DNA of 60,000 bases from Liolophura sinensis (lineage: Eukaryota; Mollusca; Polyplacophora; Chitonida; Chitonidae), in contig NC_088295.1 in NCBI RefSeq assembly GCF_032854445.1, positions 35,515,385-35,575,384 on the forward strand, given 5' to 3'. The notes below the pieces were generated by a model. The model made no database searches. It saw only the letters and a list, made by a program, of their open reading frames with translations, and had not been told where the DNA came from. The translations under genes were made by a program, and so were the position numbers. Of this stretch, positions 12,825 to 23,249 are shown piece after piece (position 1 is the stretch's first letter; each line of letters opens with the position of its first letter).

Positions 12825-13555
12825 GCATGCATTGCTCTACAAGTTGCCCTATCATATCATGCATTGCGCTACAAGTTGCCCTATCATATCATGCATTGCG
12901 CTACAAGTTGCCCTATCATATCATGCATTGCACTACAAGTTGCCCTATCATATCATGCATTGCGCTACAAGTTGCCCTATCATATCTTGCATTGCACTAC
13001 AAGTTGCCCTATCATATCATGCATTGCACTACAAGTTGCCCTATCATATCATGCATTGCGCTACAAGTTGCCCTATCATAACATGCATTGCACTACAAGT
13101 TGCCCTATCATATCATGCATTGCGCTATAAGTTGCCCTATCATATCATGCATTGCACTACAAGTTGCCCTATCATATGTGAAAAGGTTGTATCATGCATT
13201 GCGCTACAAGTTGCCCTATCATATCATGCATTGCGCTACAAGTTGCCCTATCATATCATGCATTGCACTACAAGTTGCCCTATCATATCATGCATTGCAC
13301 TACAAGTTGCCCTATCATATCATGCATTGCGCTACAAGTTGCCCTATCAAATCATGCATTGCACTACAAGTTGCCCTATCATATCATGCATTGCGCTACA
13401 AGTTGCCCTATCATATCATGCATTGCGCTACAAGTTGCCCTATCAAATCATGCATTGCACTACAAGTTGCCCTATCATATCATGCATTGCACTACAAGTT
13501 GCCCTATCATATCATACATTGCACTACAAGTTGCCCTATCATATGTGAAAAGGTT
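12825..13555 (+). repeat. 32-bp minisatellite (about 22 copies)
   Basis: The unit is catgcattgcrctacaagt followed by tgccctatcatat, period 32. An odd segment (gtgaaaaggttg) occurs once inside near 13178 and again at the right end near 13542, which suggests that a block of the array was copied from the edge. Forward frames stay open only because a 32-nt unit without stops cycles through all three frames; this is not evidence of a protein. Confidence 0.95.
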
Positions 13556-13696
13556 GAGGAATTAGGGTAGGAAGGGCTGTTGACCATATTTGCTGGAGTG
13601 CCTTACGGTCTTGTGTTTTGGCTGTAAGCTATGCGTGGATCTTTGACACCACCCTCTATATGTGGCTGTAGTCTGCTACTGGGTTTTCTGCTTCAG

Positions 13697-13875
13697 GGGA
13701 GGATGACACACCAATCACAGGGAAGAAGGGTGACACACTCCCTAAAGGGAAGAAGGATGACACACTCACCACAGTGGAGGAGGATGTACCCACATCCAGC
13801 CACTTCCTGGCCTATTTCTTGACAGCATGTGTCATCTGTATTGCCGGATATGTGCTCTTCCACAATAAGCAAAAG
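13697..13875 (+). CDS. TGOLN2: TGN38/TGOLN2-like protein, stalk and transmembrane exon
   Basis: This exon (acceptor ttctgcttcag, donor GTAAAC) is phase 1 at entry and phase 0 at exit, 179 nt. It encodes an acidic/basic stalk with imperfect repeats of a DDT/GDT + GKK pattern (GEDDTPITGKK, GDTLPKGKK, DDTLTTVEED). A hydrophobic transmembrane helix follows (HFLAYFLTACVICIAGYVLF), then the start of the cytoplasmic tail (HNKQK). The order SSHF-AY-TM-HNK-K matches vertebrate TGN38/TGOLN2, where SSHFFAY...HNKRK precedes the tail. TGN38-type proteins are type I membrane proteins cycling between the trans-Golgi network and the plasma membrane. The entry phase matches the exit phase of the 36-nt cassettes at 311-9196, placing them in the luminal domain of the same gene. 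Confidence 0.88.
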
Positions 13876-14132
13876 GTAAACTGCATTGACTTCTTTTAGG
13901 AAATCTTGTAGGGTTTATGAATTCAATTGTCCTTTTATCTGAGTAGCTTTTCCCACATTTCCTATAAGCTCATCAGTGACATCGTTTGTGACAATTAATG
14001 GAAAATTTGCGAGAATAGAGAGGTTATTAAATGATAAAAAAATATGAATCAATAATGAACATTTTCTTTTTGCGTTTTTTTTTTTCATTACATTTATAAG
14101 CATAATCTTTTCTTTTTAACCTCTTTTTGATG

Positions 14133-14397
14133 GGGGCCTCCGTGGCTCAGTTGGTTAGCACGCTAGCGCAGCGTAATGACACAGGAGTCTCTCACCAATG
14201 CGGTCGCTGTGAGTTCAAGTCCAGCTCATGCTGGCTCCCTCACTGGCCGTATGTGGGAAGGTCTGCCAGCAACCTGCAGATGGTCGTGGGTTTCCCCCGG
14301 GCTCTGCCCGGTTTCCGCCCACCATAATGCTGGCTGCCGTGGTATAAGTGAAATATTCTTGAGTACGGCATAAAACACCAATCAAAAAAAAAAAAAG
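14133..14397 (+). mobile_element. tRNA-derived SINE (family A), full length
   Basis: It begins gggcctccgtggctcagttg, has the tRNA-like B-box gtgagttcaagtccagc, and ends in aatcaaaaaaaaaaaa. An 11-nt target-site duplication tctttttgatg is present at 14122-14132 and 14398-14408. It lies in the last intron of the TGN38-like gene. Confidence 0.92.
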
Positions 14398-14455
14398 TCT
14401 TTTTGATGTATCCTTTAACTCATGGTATATGCTGGAATGATGTGTAATTTTTTGG

Positions 14456-14678
14456 TTTTATTTATGTATTTATTTGATTTTTGTTTACGCCGTACTTAAG
14501 TATATATCACTTATATGAGGGCAACCAGCATTATGGTGGGAAGAAACCGGGCAGAGCTCGAGGGAAACCCACATCCACCTGTAGGTTGCTGGCAGAACTT
14601 CCCACATACAGCCGGAGTGGAAGCCAGCATGAGCAGACTTTAACTCACAGAGACAGCATGGTGTACTAACCCCTCGTT
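14456..14678 (-). mobile_element. tRNA-derived SINE (family A), diverged
   Basis: Same family on the minus strand (gccgtacttaagtatatatcac ... ccagcattatggtggg ... ggttgctggcagaacttccc). The tRNA head is degraded and no clean target-site duplication remains. Confidence 0.8.
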
Positions 14679-15199
14679 TTTTTTTGTTTTAAAATATTAA
14701 GCTAAGCATCAACAGTGCAAGTAGTCTGGGTCTAGTGCTAGGGCTGCTTGTTTAAAGAGATTGTAGCTGCAATTGATTTTACACCCTACAATTGAGTTAA
14801 AAATTGATTGTAAAAATAAGTTACGCCGCTTGCAAGGAATTGTAAGGTGATTGCAAATTTTTGAAGTATTACAATCACAATCATAAGTCAAATTCACTTG
14901 TACATAAAAGTGGCCTGTCTAAATGGACAATGTCCTGTCAATAACTTTCCTTGCCTTCATTTTCAAAAGAGTTCTATATCATAATGATTCAGAGGTTATC
15001 AACAACAACATGTGAAAAATGCTCATAATATCTTAGTGGGAAAATTACTTTGCACATTTTTGCAAAAGTACAGACTGAAAGCATATCTAAGGCAGGTATT
15101 TGTATTTTTTGTTAATTTTGAGGTCACTGTAAATATTTACAACTAGATCAACCGAGTTGTATTTTCTGATTGTAAGTTACAACTATCGTAGCTTACTAG

Positions 15200-15508
15200 T
15201 CGTTTGTGAAAATGAGATGTTAATTGTTAGCTAAGACTACACGTGTGATCCTAGTGATTTCCATCAACTTAGGCTTACAACCCCTTTGTGAAGATGAGGT
15301 GTTGGTTGTTAGCTAAGACTACACCTGTGATCCTAGTGATTTCCATCAACTTAGGCTTATAATCCATTTGTGTTGATTGTTAGCTAAGACTACACTTGTG
15401 ATCCTAGTGATTTTCCATCAACTTAGACTTACAATCTGTTTTTGTGTTGATTGTTAGCTAAGACTATGCTTGTGATCCCAGTGATTTCCATCAACTTAGG
15501 CTTACAAT
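15200..15508 (+). repeat. Minisatellite, unit about 60-80 bp, about 4 copies
   Basis: The unit contains gttagctaagactac, acttgtgatcctagtgattt and ccatcaacttaggcttacaa, repeated with length variation. It is followed directly by a family A SINE fragment. Confidence 0.9.
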
Positions 15509-15515
15509 CCCTTTG

Positions 15516-15697
15516 CAGCTCATGCTGGCTTCCTCTCCGGCCGTAATTGGGAAGGTCAGCCAGCATCCTGTGTACAGTTGTTGGTCTCCCCAGGGCTCTG
15601 CCTGGTTACCTCCCTCCACAATGCTGGCTGTCGTCATATACTAATAAGTGAAATATTCTTGAGTACAGCGTAAAACACTAATCAAATAAATAAAAAA
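15516..15697 (+). mobile_element. 5'-truncated SINE (family A)
   Basis: It starts inside the body (cagctcatgctggcttcctc) and runs to the tail gcgtaaaacactaatcaaat plus (AAAT)n. The tRNA head is missing. Confidence 0.85.
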
Positions 15698-15787
15698 CAA
15701 TCCTTTGTGCAAGCCTCCCCAGATTTGCAATTTTGTATTGCCATGGTAAATTTAGCACATCCTTACTGTTTCCATGCTGAGAGACCA

Positions 15788-16157
15788 TCCCTGATAACAC
15801 GGTTGGTAGAACGTCCGCTTCGGGAACGGTAGATCCAGGGTCAATCCTGGGTCAGGTCACACTTAAAGCTTTAAAAGGGGAAGTTGTACCTTCCTCGCCT
15901 GGCAGCATAAAGGGAATAGTGCAGCGACTGGTTGACCCTTATCAATATAATGGCTCTGGCGGGGCACCTTACTTGCCTTCGGTAAGTCGTCTCAGTGAAG
16001 CAGCACTAGATAAAAGAGCGGAGGTAATCCGTCCTGCAACAAGGAGGCACTTTACATGTGCATGTACCCTAAGGACTCCTTCATTGTCATATGGCTGAAA
16101 AATTAAGTTAAGTATGATGTTAAACCCCAGCACCCACTCACTCACTCACTCACTCCA
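15788..16157 (+). mobile_element. tRNA-derived SINE (family B), about 370 bp
   Basis: The head ccctgataacacggttggta and the B-box-like gggtcaatcctgggtc are tRNA-like. The body runs gcagcgactggttgaccc, cttacttgccttcggtaagt, cctgcaacaaggaggcactt, and the element ends ttaaaccccagcacccactc followed by (CACT)n. Minus-strand copies of the same family are at 32361 and 42839. Confidence 0.85.
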
Positions 16158-16409
16158 AGCTAAGAGAGCACATTGTTCTTGTACATCACATTGCAGTACA
16201 TGTACATCCACTTTTTGAGTCCCGGGGTAAAATGATGCATATAAATGATGAATGAAAAGCTCTGAGCTCAGATGTTAGAAGCTGGGAATCAAGGCACATC
16301 ACACAAGTCATAGTTAATAACTCATGAAATAGATTTTCTGTGAAGCAATTTTATCACTGAAATATTGTACAGTAGTACAGCTCATTTGTTGGTTTTCACC
16401 TCCTGGCAG

Positions 16410-16553
16410 ATCGTAGCTTTCATTGTTGAGGGTCGCAGTCGGGCTGATGGACGGCGGTCTCGTGGAGGGGACTATAAGCTGTTACAGTCAAATGTGGAAG
16501 AGGCCATGTCAAGTCTGGACAAGTCTGTAACTACCAAGAACTACATCTACTGA
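16410..16553 (+). CDS. TGOLN2: TGN38/TGOLN2-like protein, cytoplasmic tail exon
   Basis: Terminal coding exon: acceptor cctcctggcag, phase 0, 47 codons and a TGA stop. It begins IVAFIVEGRSRADGRRSRGG, continues DYKLLQSN and ends TTKNYIY. Vertebrate TGN38 tails read IIAF-EGKRSK...SDYQRL at this place, so the IVAF-EG-R block and the DYxxL tyrosine signal line up. YKLL fits YxxPhi, the AP-complex-binding motif that retrieves TGN38 from the plasma membrane. The tail is longer than the mammalian one, with an extra acidic stretch and a second C-terminal tyrosine region (NYIY). It joins the 13875 donor in phase 0. Confidence 0.88.
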   Translation: MVAFIVEGRSRADGRRSRGGDYKLLQSNVEEAMSSLDKSVTTKNYIY

Positions 16554-16654
16554 TATCCTCCTGGGAAGTGCTCCAAGGTTTGTCACCTACAAACATGTGT
16601 GTACATGTATGTATGCATGTATTGAGTTACATCTCTGATGGTTTTGTTTCTGTG

Positions 16655-16800
16655 AAAAATACCTAAAGCATGGTGTAAACAGCAACTAATAAATGTAGTA
16701 AAATAGCTGAAGCATTGGTTAAACCACAAGTAATAAATGTAATAAAATACCTAAAGCATTGGTGTAAACAACAAGAAATAATTGTAATAAAAAATTTCAG
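16655..16800 (+). repeat. Short tandem repeat in the 3' flank, containing AATAAA motifs
   Basis: About 2.3 copies of a unit reading taaagcattggtgtaaacaa then caagtaataaatgtaataaa. Several AATAAA hexamers (16688-16693, 16732-16737 and later) lie about 135-240 nt after the stop of the TGN38-like gene and are candidate polyadenylation signals. Confidence 0.6.
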
Positions 16801-17784
16801 TTTTATACCATACTCAAAAACTAGTTGGAACTAAGAGATACCTTGCCGTGGTGAAGAATTGCATTGAGAAATTCCTTTTTCTACATCCGAATGCGGATCG
16901 CCGCTAAAAATTGAATTGGGCATTGAGCCACACTGTGCACTGTTTTAATCCAAATCCATCCCTTACCGTTTTGATATATAGTTTCAGACGGGCAGACGGA
17001 CAGATAAACAAATTATTATTAATTAAACAAGTGGAATCCTAAGTAGTTTAATCACTTGAAGTGCAATACATGTAGCCTTGTTTCTTTCTAATTGCATGTA
17101 GGTATTGGTGCTTGGTCGAGAAGAAACCTGTCCCATAACTAAGACGTCGGGAAAACAAGTTAAACATGACAGAACTTAAAAAAACAAAACCGTTACCTAT
17201 ACATTCCGAAGTGAGACATGGACTCCTGCAAGAAGAGTTTTCTGCTTTACATATGGGTTTATCTGTATAGTGGTATAATGAAAGTGTTTTGTTGTGGTAG
17301 TTTTTAAATAACCACATTCAAGTGAAATTAGTTCAGTACTGTAACAAAATCAGGTAGCAGTGTCTTGTTCCCTTTGTTTTAAGATCATCATTTAATATAG
17401 ATGTTCTTGTGAAACAAGATTGTCTCTTTTTATTGTCAACATTTTACCAGATTTGCTGCCTGTTTTACTAATAAGTGTTTTAACTACTGTTGGTTGGTGA
17501 AAAGAGTGTTTGGAAGCATTGTTTTTTCTTTCATTCTACATCTTTCATTGTTTTGATATTGCCCATATATAGTGCAGAACAACTGTTGCACCACTAGGGT
17601 TCCTGGCTGCTGTTTCAGCCAATGTCAGTGTATGGTTGTTATAGAATTACCATAGTAAACAGATGTTACATCTGACCAATATGTGAAGGACCGACTTGGA
17701 AAGTACAAGTTTGTATAGTTTAGATTTTAGGGTGATCTCTCATCTTTACTGATGTGTGTTCCTTTTTTTAGCGTGTATAGTTAC
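16801..17784. other. Non-coding flank, old repeat fragment
   Basis: The part 16815-17010 (ataccttgccgtggtgaaga ... cagacgggcagacggacaga) has the look of a degraded dispersed repeat. The remainder shows no gene that I can support. Confidence 0.4.
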
Positions 17785-18066
17785 ATACATGTTAATAAAG
17801 GAGGTCATTGATATGTAAGCATACAAAGCTGTCACATAAATATGTGTATGTGAATAAAGGAGTCGATATGTAAGCCTACAAAGCTTTCTCATAAATATGT
17901 GCATGTGAATCAAGGAGGCCATTGATATGTCACGTAACTATGTGTATGTGAATCAAGGCAGCCATTGATATGTAAGCCTACAAAGCTTTCACATAAATAT
18001 GTGTATGTGAATCAAGGCGGCCATTGATATGTAAGCCTACAAAGCTTTCACATAAATATATGTAAA
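17785..18066 (+). repeat. Minisatellite, unit about 45-60 bp
   Basis: About five imperfect copies of gtgaatcaaggaggccattg, atatgtaagcctacaaagct, ttcacataaatatgtgtat, with internal deletions. Confidence 0.9.
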
Positions 18067-18462
18067 TAAATCATGAAGACAGTATACCCTGGCCACTGTA
18101 CATGATTAGAAGAATTTTTTTTAGCTGTCCTGTGCATAGTATAGGTAGCCCCGACATCAGCTTCAGCATCCAATAACAGGGTATGGTATCTTATAAAGTA
18201 CTGCATGTATTGAGCTGAGGTTTTCCACTTATAGGGTATGATGGGGATGTTTCAGTGTTGATGTACTGTGTGCATTTTAATTACAGTGCACTGTAAAGCA
18301 CAAATTTACTACTCAAATACACAGTGTATTGTGTATTAGAATCAGTGTTAAGGTGTTATGGGGTGTACCTCAAATACCCATGACATGATGGGCATATTCC
18401 ATTGGGGATGCTGTCTGTGCGTAGTAATTACTGTAAATTACAACATTCACAACTTTAGTTCT

Positions 18463-18672
18463 TTATGTTCCCTACGGGCAAGCTTTTTGGTAGTTATTCT
18501 TGTGTTCCCTACGGGCAAGCTTTTTGGTAGTTAGCTTTTTGGTAGTTATTCTTGTGTTCCCTACGGGCAAGCTTTTTGGTAGTTATTCTTGTGTTCCCTA
18601 CGGGCAAGCTTTTTGGTAGTTATTCTTGTATTCCCTACGGGCAAGCTTTTTGGTAGTTATTCTTGTGTTTCC
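18463..18672 (+). repeat. 37-bp minisatellite, about 5 copies
   Basis: The unit is tattcttgtgttccctacgg followed by gcaagctttttggtagt. The 83-codon ORF starting inside it is fortuitous. Confidence 0.93.
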
Positions 18673-18969
18673 CACACGAATGATTCCCACCTGAAAACTC
18701 TCGGTTGGTGTGCTGCTTTTGTACAGCGTACATGTACTCATATGTGTGAAGAGGCTTATAATGTCATTGCTGTAGTTTATATTCTACGTTCACCTCCTGC
18801 ATATGACATTTTCTACTCTTACATACAGTGTATTAAGTAAATATCCTTCAATCAACATCTGCTGTGTATATTTGTAACAAACTTGATATAATTTACCAAA
18901 TTACATTAACATCTGCAAAAATAATATGAAGGTAATCATGTATTATCATGATTGAACTTTCTTCATTCT

Positions 18970-19446
18970 TAAAGAGCTACTTTAGTGTCGAGACTTGTAT
19001 GTCCTAAAGCAAGGTTAAATGATAAGGATTGAGATAGTCAGAATTACTGTCTTACATCATAGAAAAAAGGCATTGTATCTCAGCGGCTGTTAGGTTGGGA
19101 GGTTAATATGGAAACAAAAGCTTTCTGTCACCTCCAATTTTTGCAGGAACACTTGACGTCACCTTCCCTGAGGTATAGCAACACATGACTCCGTACTCTC
19201 AAATGCGCATGACGTCATTCCAACATACTTGCCTTACTCAACATCATATCTGCCTGATTTATCGTCACAAAAGGAATGTCATCACTTCAAATCAGGAAAA
19301 TCTTACAGAAACTGATATGGATTTTGTTTTTTGAGGACTCGAATAGGTAAATAGTGTTATTCATCGTAAATTTTTTTGAACCCTGATACTTGGTAGCCAT
19401 GTTCCATAGGGTATCCTTCATATCAGTTTAATATTTCCTACTGGCC
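18970..19446 (+). repeat. Dispersed repeat, copy 1
   Basis: This segment (from aaagagctactttagtgtcg through ggtatccttcatatcagttt) aligns by eye with 58760-59215 in the same orientation, sharing aaatgataagga, cttgccttactcaacatcat, gattttgttttttgaggact-like and cagggtatccttc blocks. No coding capacity is seen. Confidence 0.7.
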
Positions 19447-21155
19447 TCCCTTGGGACTGAACTTTTAACATATCAGTGCGTACTGTCTTGATTAGTTGCT
19501 GAAATCCATGTGTCCTAACAGTGGTATGTGTTTATCTTGATTTATGCGCTTCACAATATGTAGATGAAAAAGTGAGGAAATTTTTCCAGTGGTGAATGAT
19601 CATGATGTAAGAAGAATTTTCCATAAGTATTATGACTGTTGGCTGCAATTGACGTGGACATATATTGACAGCTATTTTTAGATGTTATGAAGCGTTATAT
19701 TCAAAGAATTGTATCGCTGCTTTGTAGGTAGGTAGGTAGGAATTAATTGCAGTGGACAAGGAGATTTTTTTCGTTTTCAAGTAATTAGCTAGCTAGGAAG
19801 ATTTTTCAAGCTGTTGTGACTGATGGATGTTACATGGTCTTATTCCCGCCATATCGTCTCTGGTTGAGATTATTTGTGTGATTTGTGCACATGTTGTAAA
19901 CGGCTATGGGAAGGTTTGGAAACAGAAATTGGTCATCCTGCCCAACCACGAAGCCTGATTGCAAACCTTGGGGTGTTATGACTTAAATTGTATGACTGAG
20001 AAGGAAACTCTGGATGGGTTTAGCTGTTGTGTGTCTTTGCTAGGGGTCCATGCTGGTGTCCTAGTGGGACACCTCTTGAAATCATTTCGATTATTATTAT
20101 TATTCGTACGCAACTATTTGTAGAATTGCAATATCTCGAAAACTAGTAAAGGTAGACAAAACAAACTTTGGCGTCTTAACATATGAAGCAACTTGTTACG
20201 TCTTGTACTGTTTTACCAATGACGTGATTTAGCAGCCATTTTCAATTTTATTGATGAGGTAAAAAAATCTTCTTCTCCAAAAGAGCTAAACCTCACGAGG
20301 CAAAATTTTCGTTTACAGTTTTTAGGTGATTCGCCCTACCCATATTGTAAAAAAACTTTTAGTTTGGTATGCAAATAAAGCCAAAACTGACCAATGGACA
20401 TGGCTCAGAAGTAGGTCCATTTTTAAAACTGTTTACAATCATTAAATAAACACACTATGTGGTGTTCCTTGGTGTCACGATTACAAATCTGCAAGAATTA
20501 CTTTTGTATTTTGTGTTGTTTTCGTGTTATGACCCAAAACCGACAAAACCGTCCTATGTAAATAACACGGGAGCTTCGTGCTAGACTGAATGAAACTATT
20601 CACTGCAGTTTACTCTAGGAACGGGCATCAGGTCTGCAACAATGTATTCTGTCTGTCTTTTGTCCTCTGCAATCAGCAAAAGATCAATTCTCTATTGCTA
20701 GTCTTAAGTACTTGGCCAGTTGTAAATGATGCCTGGCAGTCTAGGGTTCAAATCCAATACATTCTTTTCAATTGTTATTTCATGTTTTTTTCCTAGTATC
20801 ATGACCTTTATAGAATAGTAGCATGGACCCTGGCAACGCTGTTGGATAACAGCTTTAATTCATCTTGTAATGGACGGGAAAAAGGCTTCATATATCATCA
20901 GATGACCAGTGGCATCCAGATAAATTTGACAGTTTAACTGTTAATTGTCAAGGTAGAAGCTTATATGCATCTACTTGCGTGAAAAAAATCTCAAAAGAGA
21001 AGTGGAAGTATATAATGATACAGTAGGCACTGTTCTAGTTCAGTAAATCTGAGCCTGAATTTGTCAGTGATACTCAGAGCAAGTAATATTTATATGTTAA
21101 ATAGTGATACACATTTGCATATTGAATATATATAATATAGCTTCACGTTAATTCA
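19447..21155. other. Non-coding, no gene recognised
   Basis: AT-rich sequence with a short (ATT)n at about 20092-20105 and a (GGTA)n at 19727-19740. Nothing coding is supportable. Confidence 0.45.
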
Positions 21156-21398
21156 GGGGCCTCCATGGCCGAGGGGGCTAGAACGTCAGTGCGGCACAAT
21201 GACCCAGGAGCCTCTCACCAATGCAGTTGCTGTGAGTTTAAGTCCAGATCATGCCGGCTTCCTCTCTGGCAGTACGAGGGAAAGTCTGCCAGCAACATGC
21301 AGATGGTCATGGGTTTCCCCTGGACCATTATGCTGGTCGCCAGTGGATAAGTGAAATATTCTTGAGTACGGTGTGAAACACCAATCATAAAATAAATT
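21156..21398 (+). mobile_element. tRNA-derived SINE (family A) with internal deletion
   Basis: The head ggggcctccatggccgaggg and B-box-like gtgagtttaagtccagatc are present. About 20 nt of the usual body (the ggctctgcccggtttcc region) are missing at about 21320. Short flanking similarity (gttaattca/cattaattc) may be a decayed target-site duplication. Confidence 0.85.
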
Positions 21399-22004
21399 GA
21401 CATTAATTCTGATGTTTTGAAAGGAAAAAAAAACGTATCATACTTCGTTGTTTTAAATGTTTTCTTACCTCAGGCTTCTTTCTTCTAATATTTTGACTCT
21501 GCATTCAAATTTGCTAGTGGTGTACATGTGAAGCTTCAAGGAACAACTTGATTTTGATTGTGATCCTACACAACCAAAATATCTCGCTGTTTCCCTCAAA
21601 TCTTGTTGTAAATGTTAGTTCTTAAATATTAGGAGGCGTTTTGTTCAGATATTTATAGAAATTATGCTCAATGTAAATGGTAGTCTTTATTGATTTCAGA
21701 TGAGAGTAACTATTTTGCTATTACGTATAATTGATCCAATACTATATGTTTACGTTAAAGAAGAGAATGATATGCAGCTAACCAGTATTTGCCACTCTTT
21801 GTTTTGAATTTTTTAATTAAATTGTATTTAAGCACAGTCAAGTGGGTAGGAAGTGAGGTATTGCATGTAAATATACACAAGCTTAGTGTGAGCACTATGC
21901 AGTTTGCTGTGTTGGTATCTTTTCTGTGTAGTTTGACTTCATTAGATCATGTGGGTTATGAAATAGCCATCAATAAAGATGTGTTCAAGGTAATGCTAAT
22001 TCTT

Positions 22005-22095
22005 GGGGGGTTTTGTTTTGTTTTGTTTTTTGGTGGGGGGGTGGGGAAAGGGTTCCAACTGTGTTTAGAGGAAGAGTAAAAAATGGGGGGGGGGG
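22005..22095 (+). other. G-rich tract with G-quadruplex potential
   Basis: Runs of six, seven, four and ten or more G residues occur within 90 nt, separated by T-rich and A-rich spacers. This fits the G3+N1-7 quadruplex pattern in part. No gene is attached. Confidence 0.55.
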
Positions 22096-22589
22096 AACAG
22101 ACAATAAGAACTCTTTCCCTCTTAAAATAATTGGGGCAAAGCTGTACAGTCCATCATTGTTAATTTCTGCGTGTGAGTTGAAGTTTTGTGGCCTAAAACA
22201 TGGTATTCAACATTACTACAGAACAGTAATCAGTCTGGCTTGGACCTGAAGTAACCAGCGTGTGTGGAATAGGTATTCCATTGGCTCATCTGTTTGATTG
22301 AGCATGATGTTTGCAGTTAGATCACGGATCATTGGAGATTCATACAATAACCTGATAGTAGAAAGTAACATATGGACATACAGCGGATTCCAACATAATC
22401 ATACCTGTGTGAAAGAATTACTCTTTCAAATAAACAAGTTATATAAAATTTTCCCCACTGCTGGTTACAGTAGCATCCACATATTCATTCCTGAAAGCGG
22501 CATGCGCTCACTATAAACATTTACCCATGATCAGCGTATGAGCACCTCTGAATCACATGTCCGTGTACTAGTATTTCCACATGCATAAC
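22096..22589. other. Non-coding, nothing recognised
   Basis: No supportable gene or repeat; the 72-codon ORF at 22298-22516 has no recognisable feature. Confidence 0.4.
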
Positions 22590-22911
22590 TGCCTATGCAG
22601 GTGTAGGCCGTACCCCAGTTGTTCAGTTAGAGGTGCTTGCTTTAAAATCACTAGAACACACGGGGCGCAGAGTTGATCCAGGCTTTGGACGGGAAGTTTA
22701 TGGATTCCCCTACATATACTGTTGTGGGCAAGGTGACCTTGTGGCCGTTTCCGTGGCGAAGAACAAGTTAAAGACCACTTGTTTTTCACCTCCAAAGGTT
22801 CCCAATCTGTACGTCACACATGGAATAGTTCGTCAGTAGGTTGCCAAAGGTGGATGGTTTACTCCTGACACTTTGGTGTTCCCCATCCATAAAACTGATA
22901 GCCATAATATA
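22590..22911 (+). mobile_element. Older SINE-like element (family C)
   Basis: It has a tRNA-like first part (cagttgttcagttagaggtg ... agttgatccaggc). Its body (gttcgtcagtaggttgccaa, ggtggatggtttactcctga) and tail (aaaactgatagccataatat) are related to the fragment at 11476-11531. Identification as a SINE is by style only. Confidence 0.45.
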
Positions 22912-23249
22912 TTAGGAGAAAGATTCCAGAACTGTTAAATGTATCAGAACGAAAGCCTGTTGATAAACCAATGGTGTTGCGGCACTGCTCCAACGGTACA
23001 CACAGGGTTTCAAATTGTGGGTTTTAACGAACGGTCGGCTACATCAGATTCTTCGTATTACATGGGTATAGAATCTACACATCATATGTATGCACAAGAA
23101 AACAGTGAAAGAGGGGAACTTCGCAGACACTAACTGCCTTTACCAGTCTCCTGCTTCAATAAATATTAACCGATCTTACTGCCAAACTTTTGCCTTAAAC
23201 TTACTCATTATTAATTATGCTTTCTATTGGTAGCAATTAAATGGCACAT

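Noticed and set aside
12823-13570. Long repetitive ORFs (up to 241 codons)
   Set aside because: Product of a stop-free 32-bp minisatellite; all three forward frames are open.
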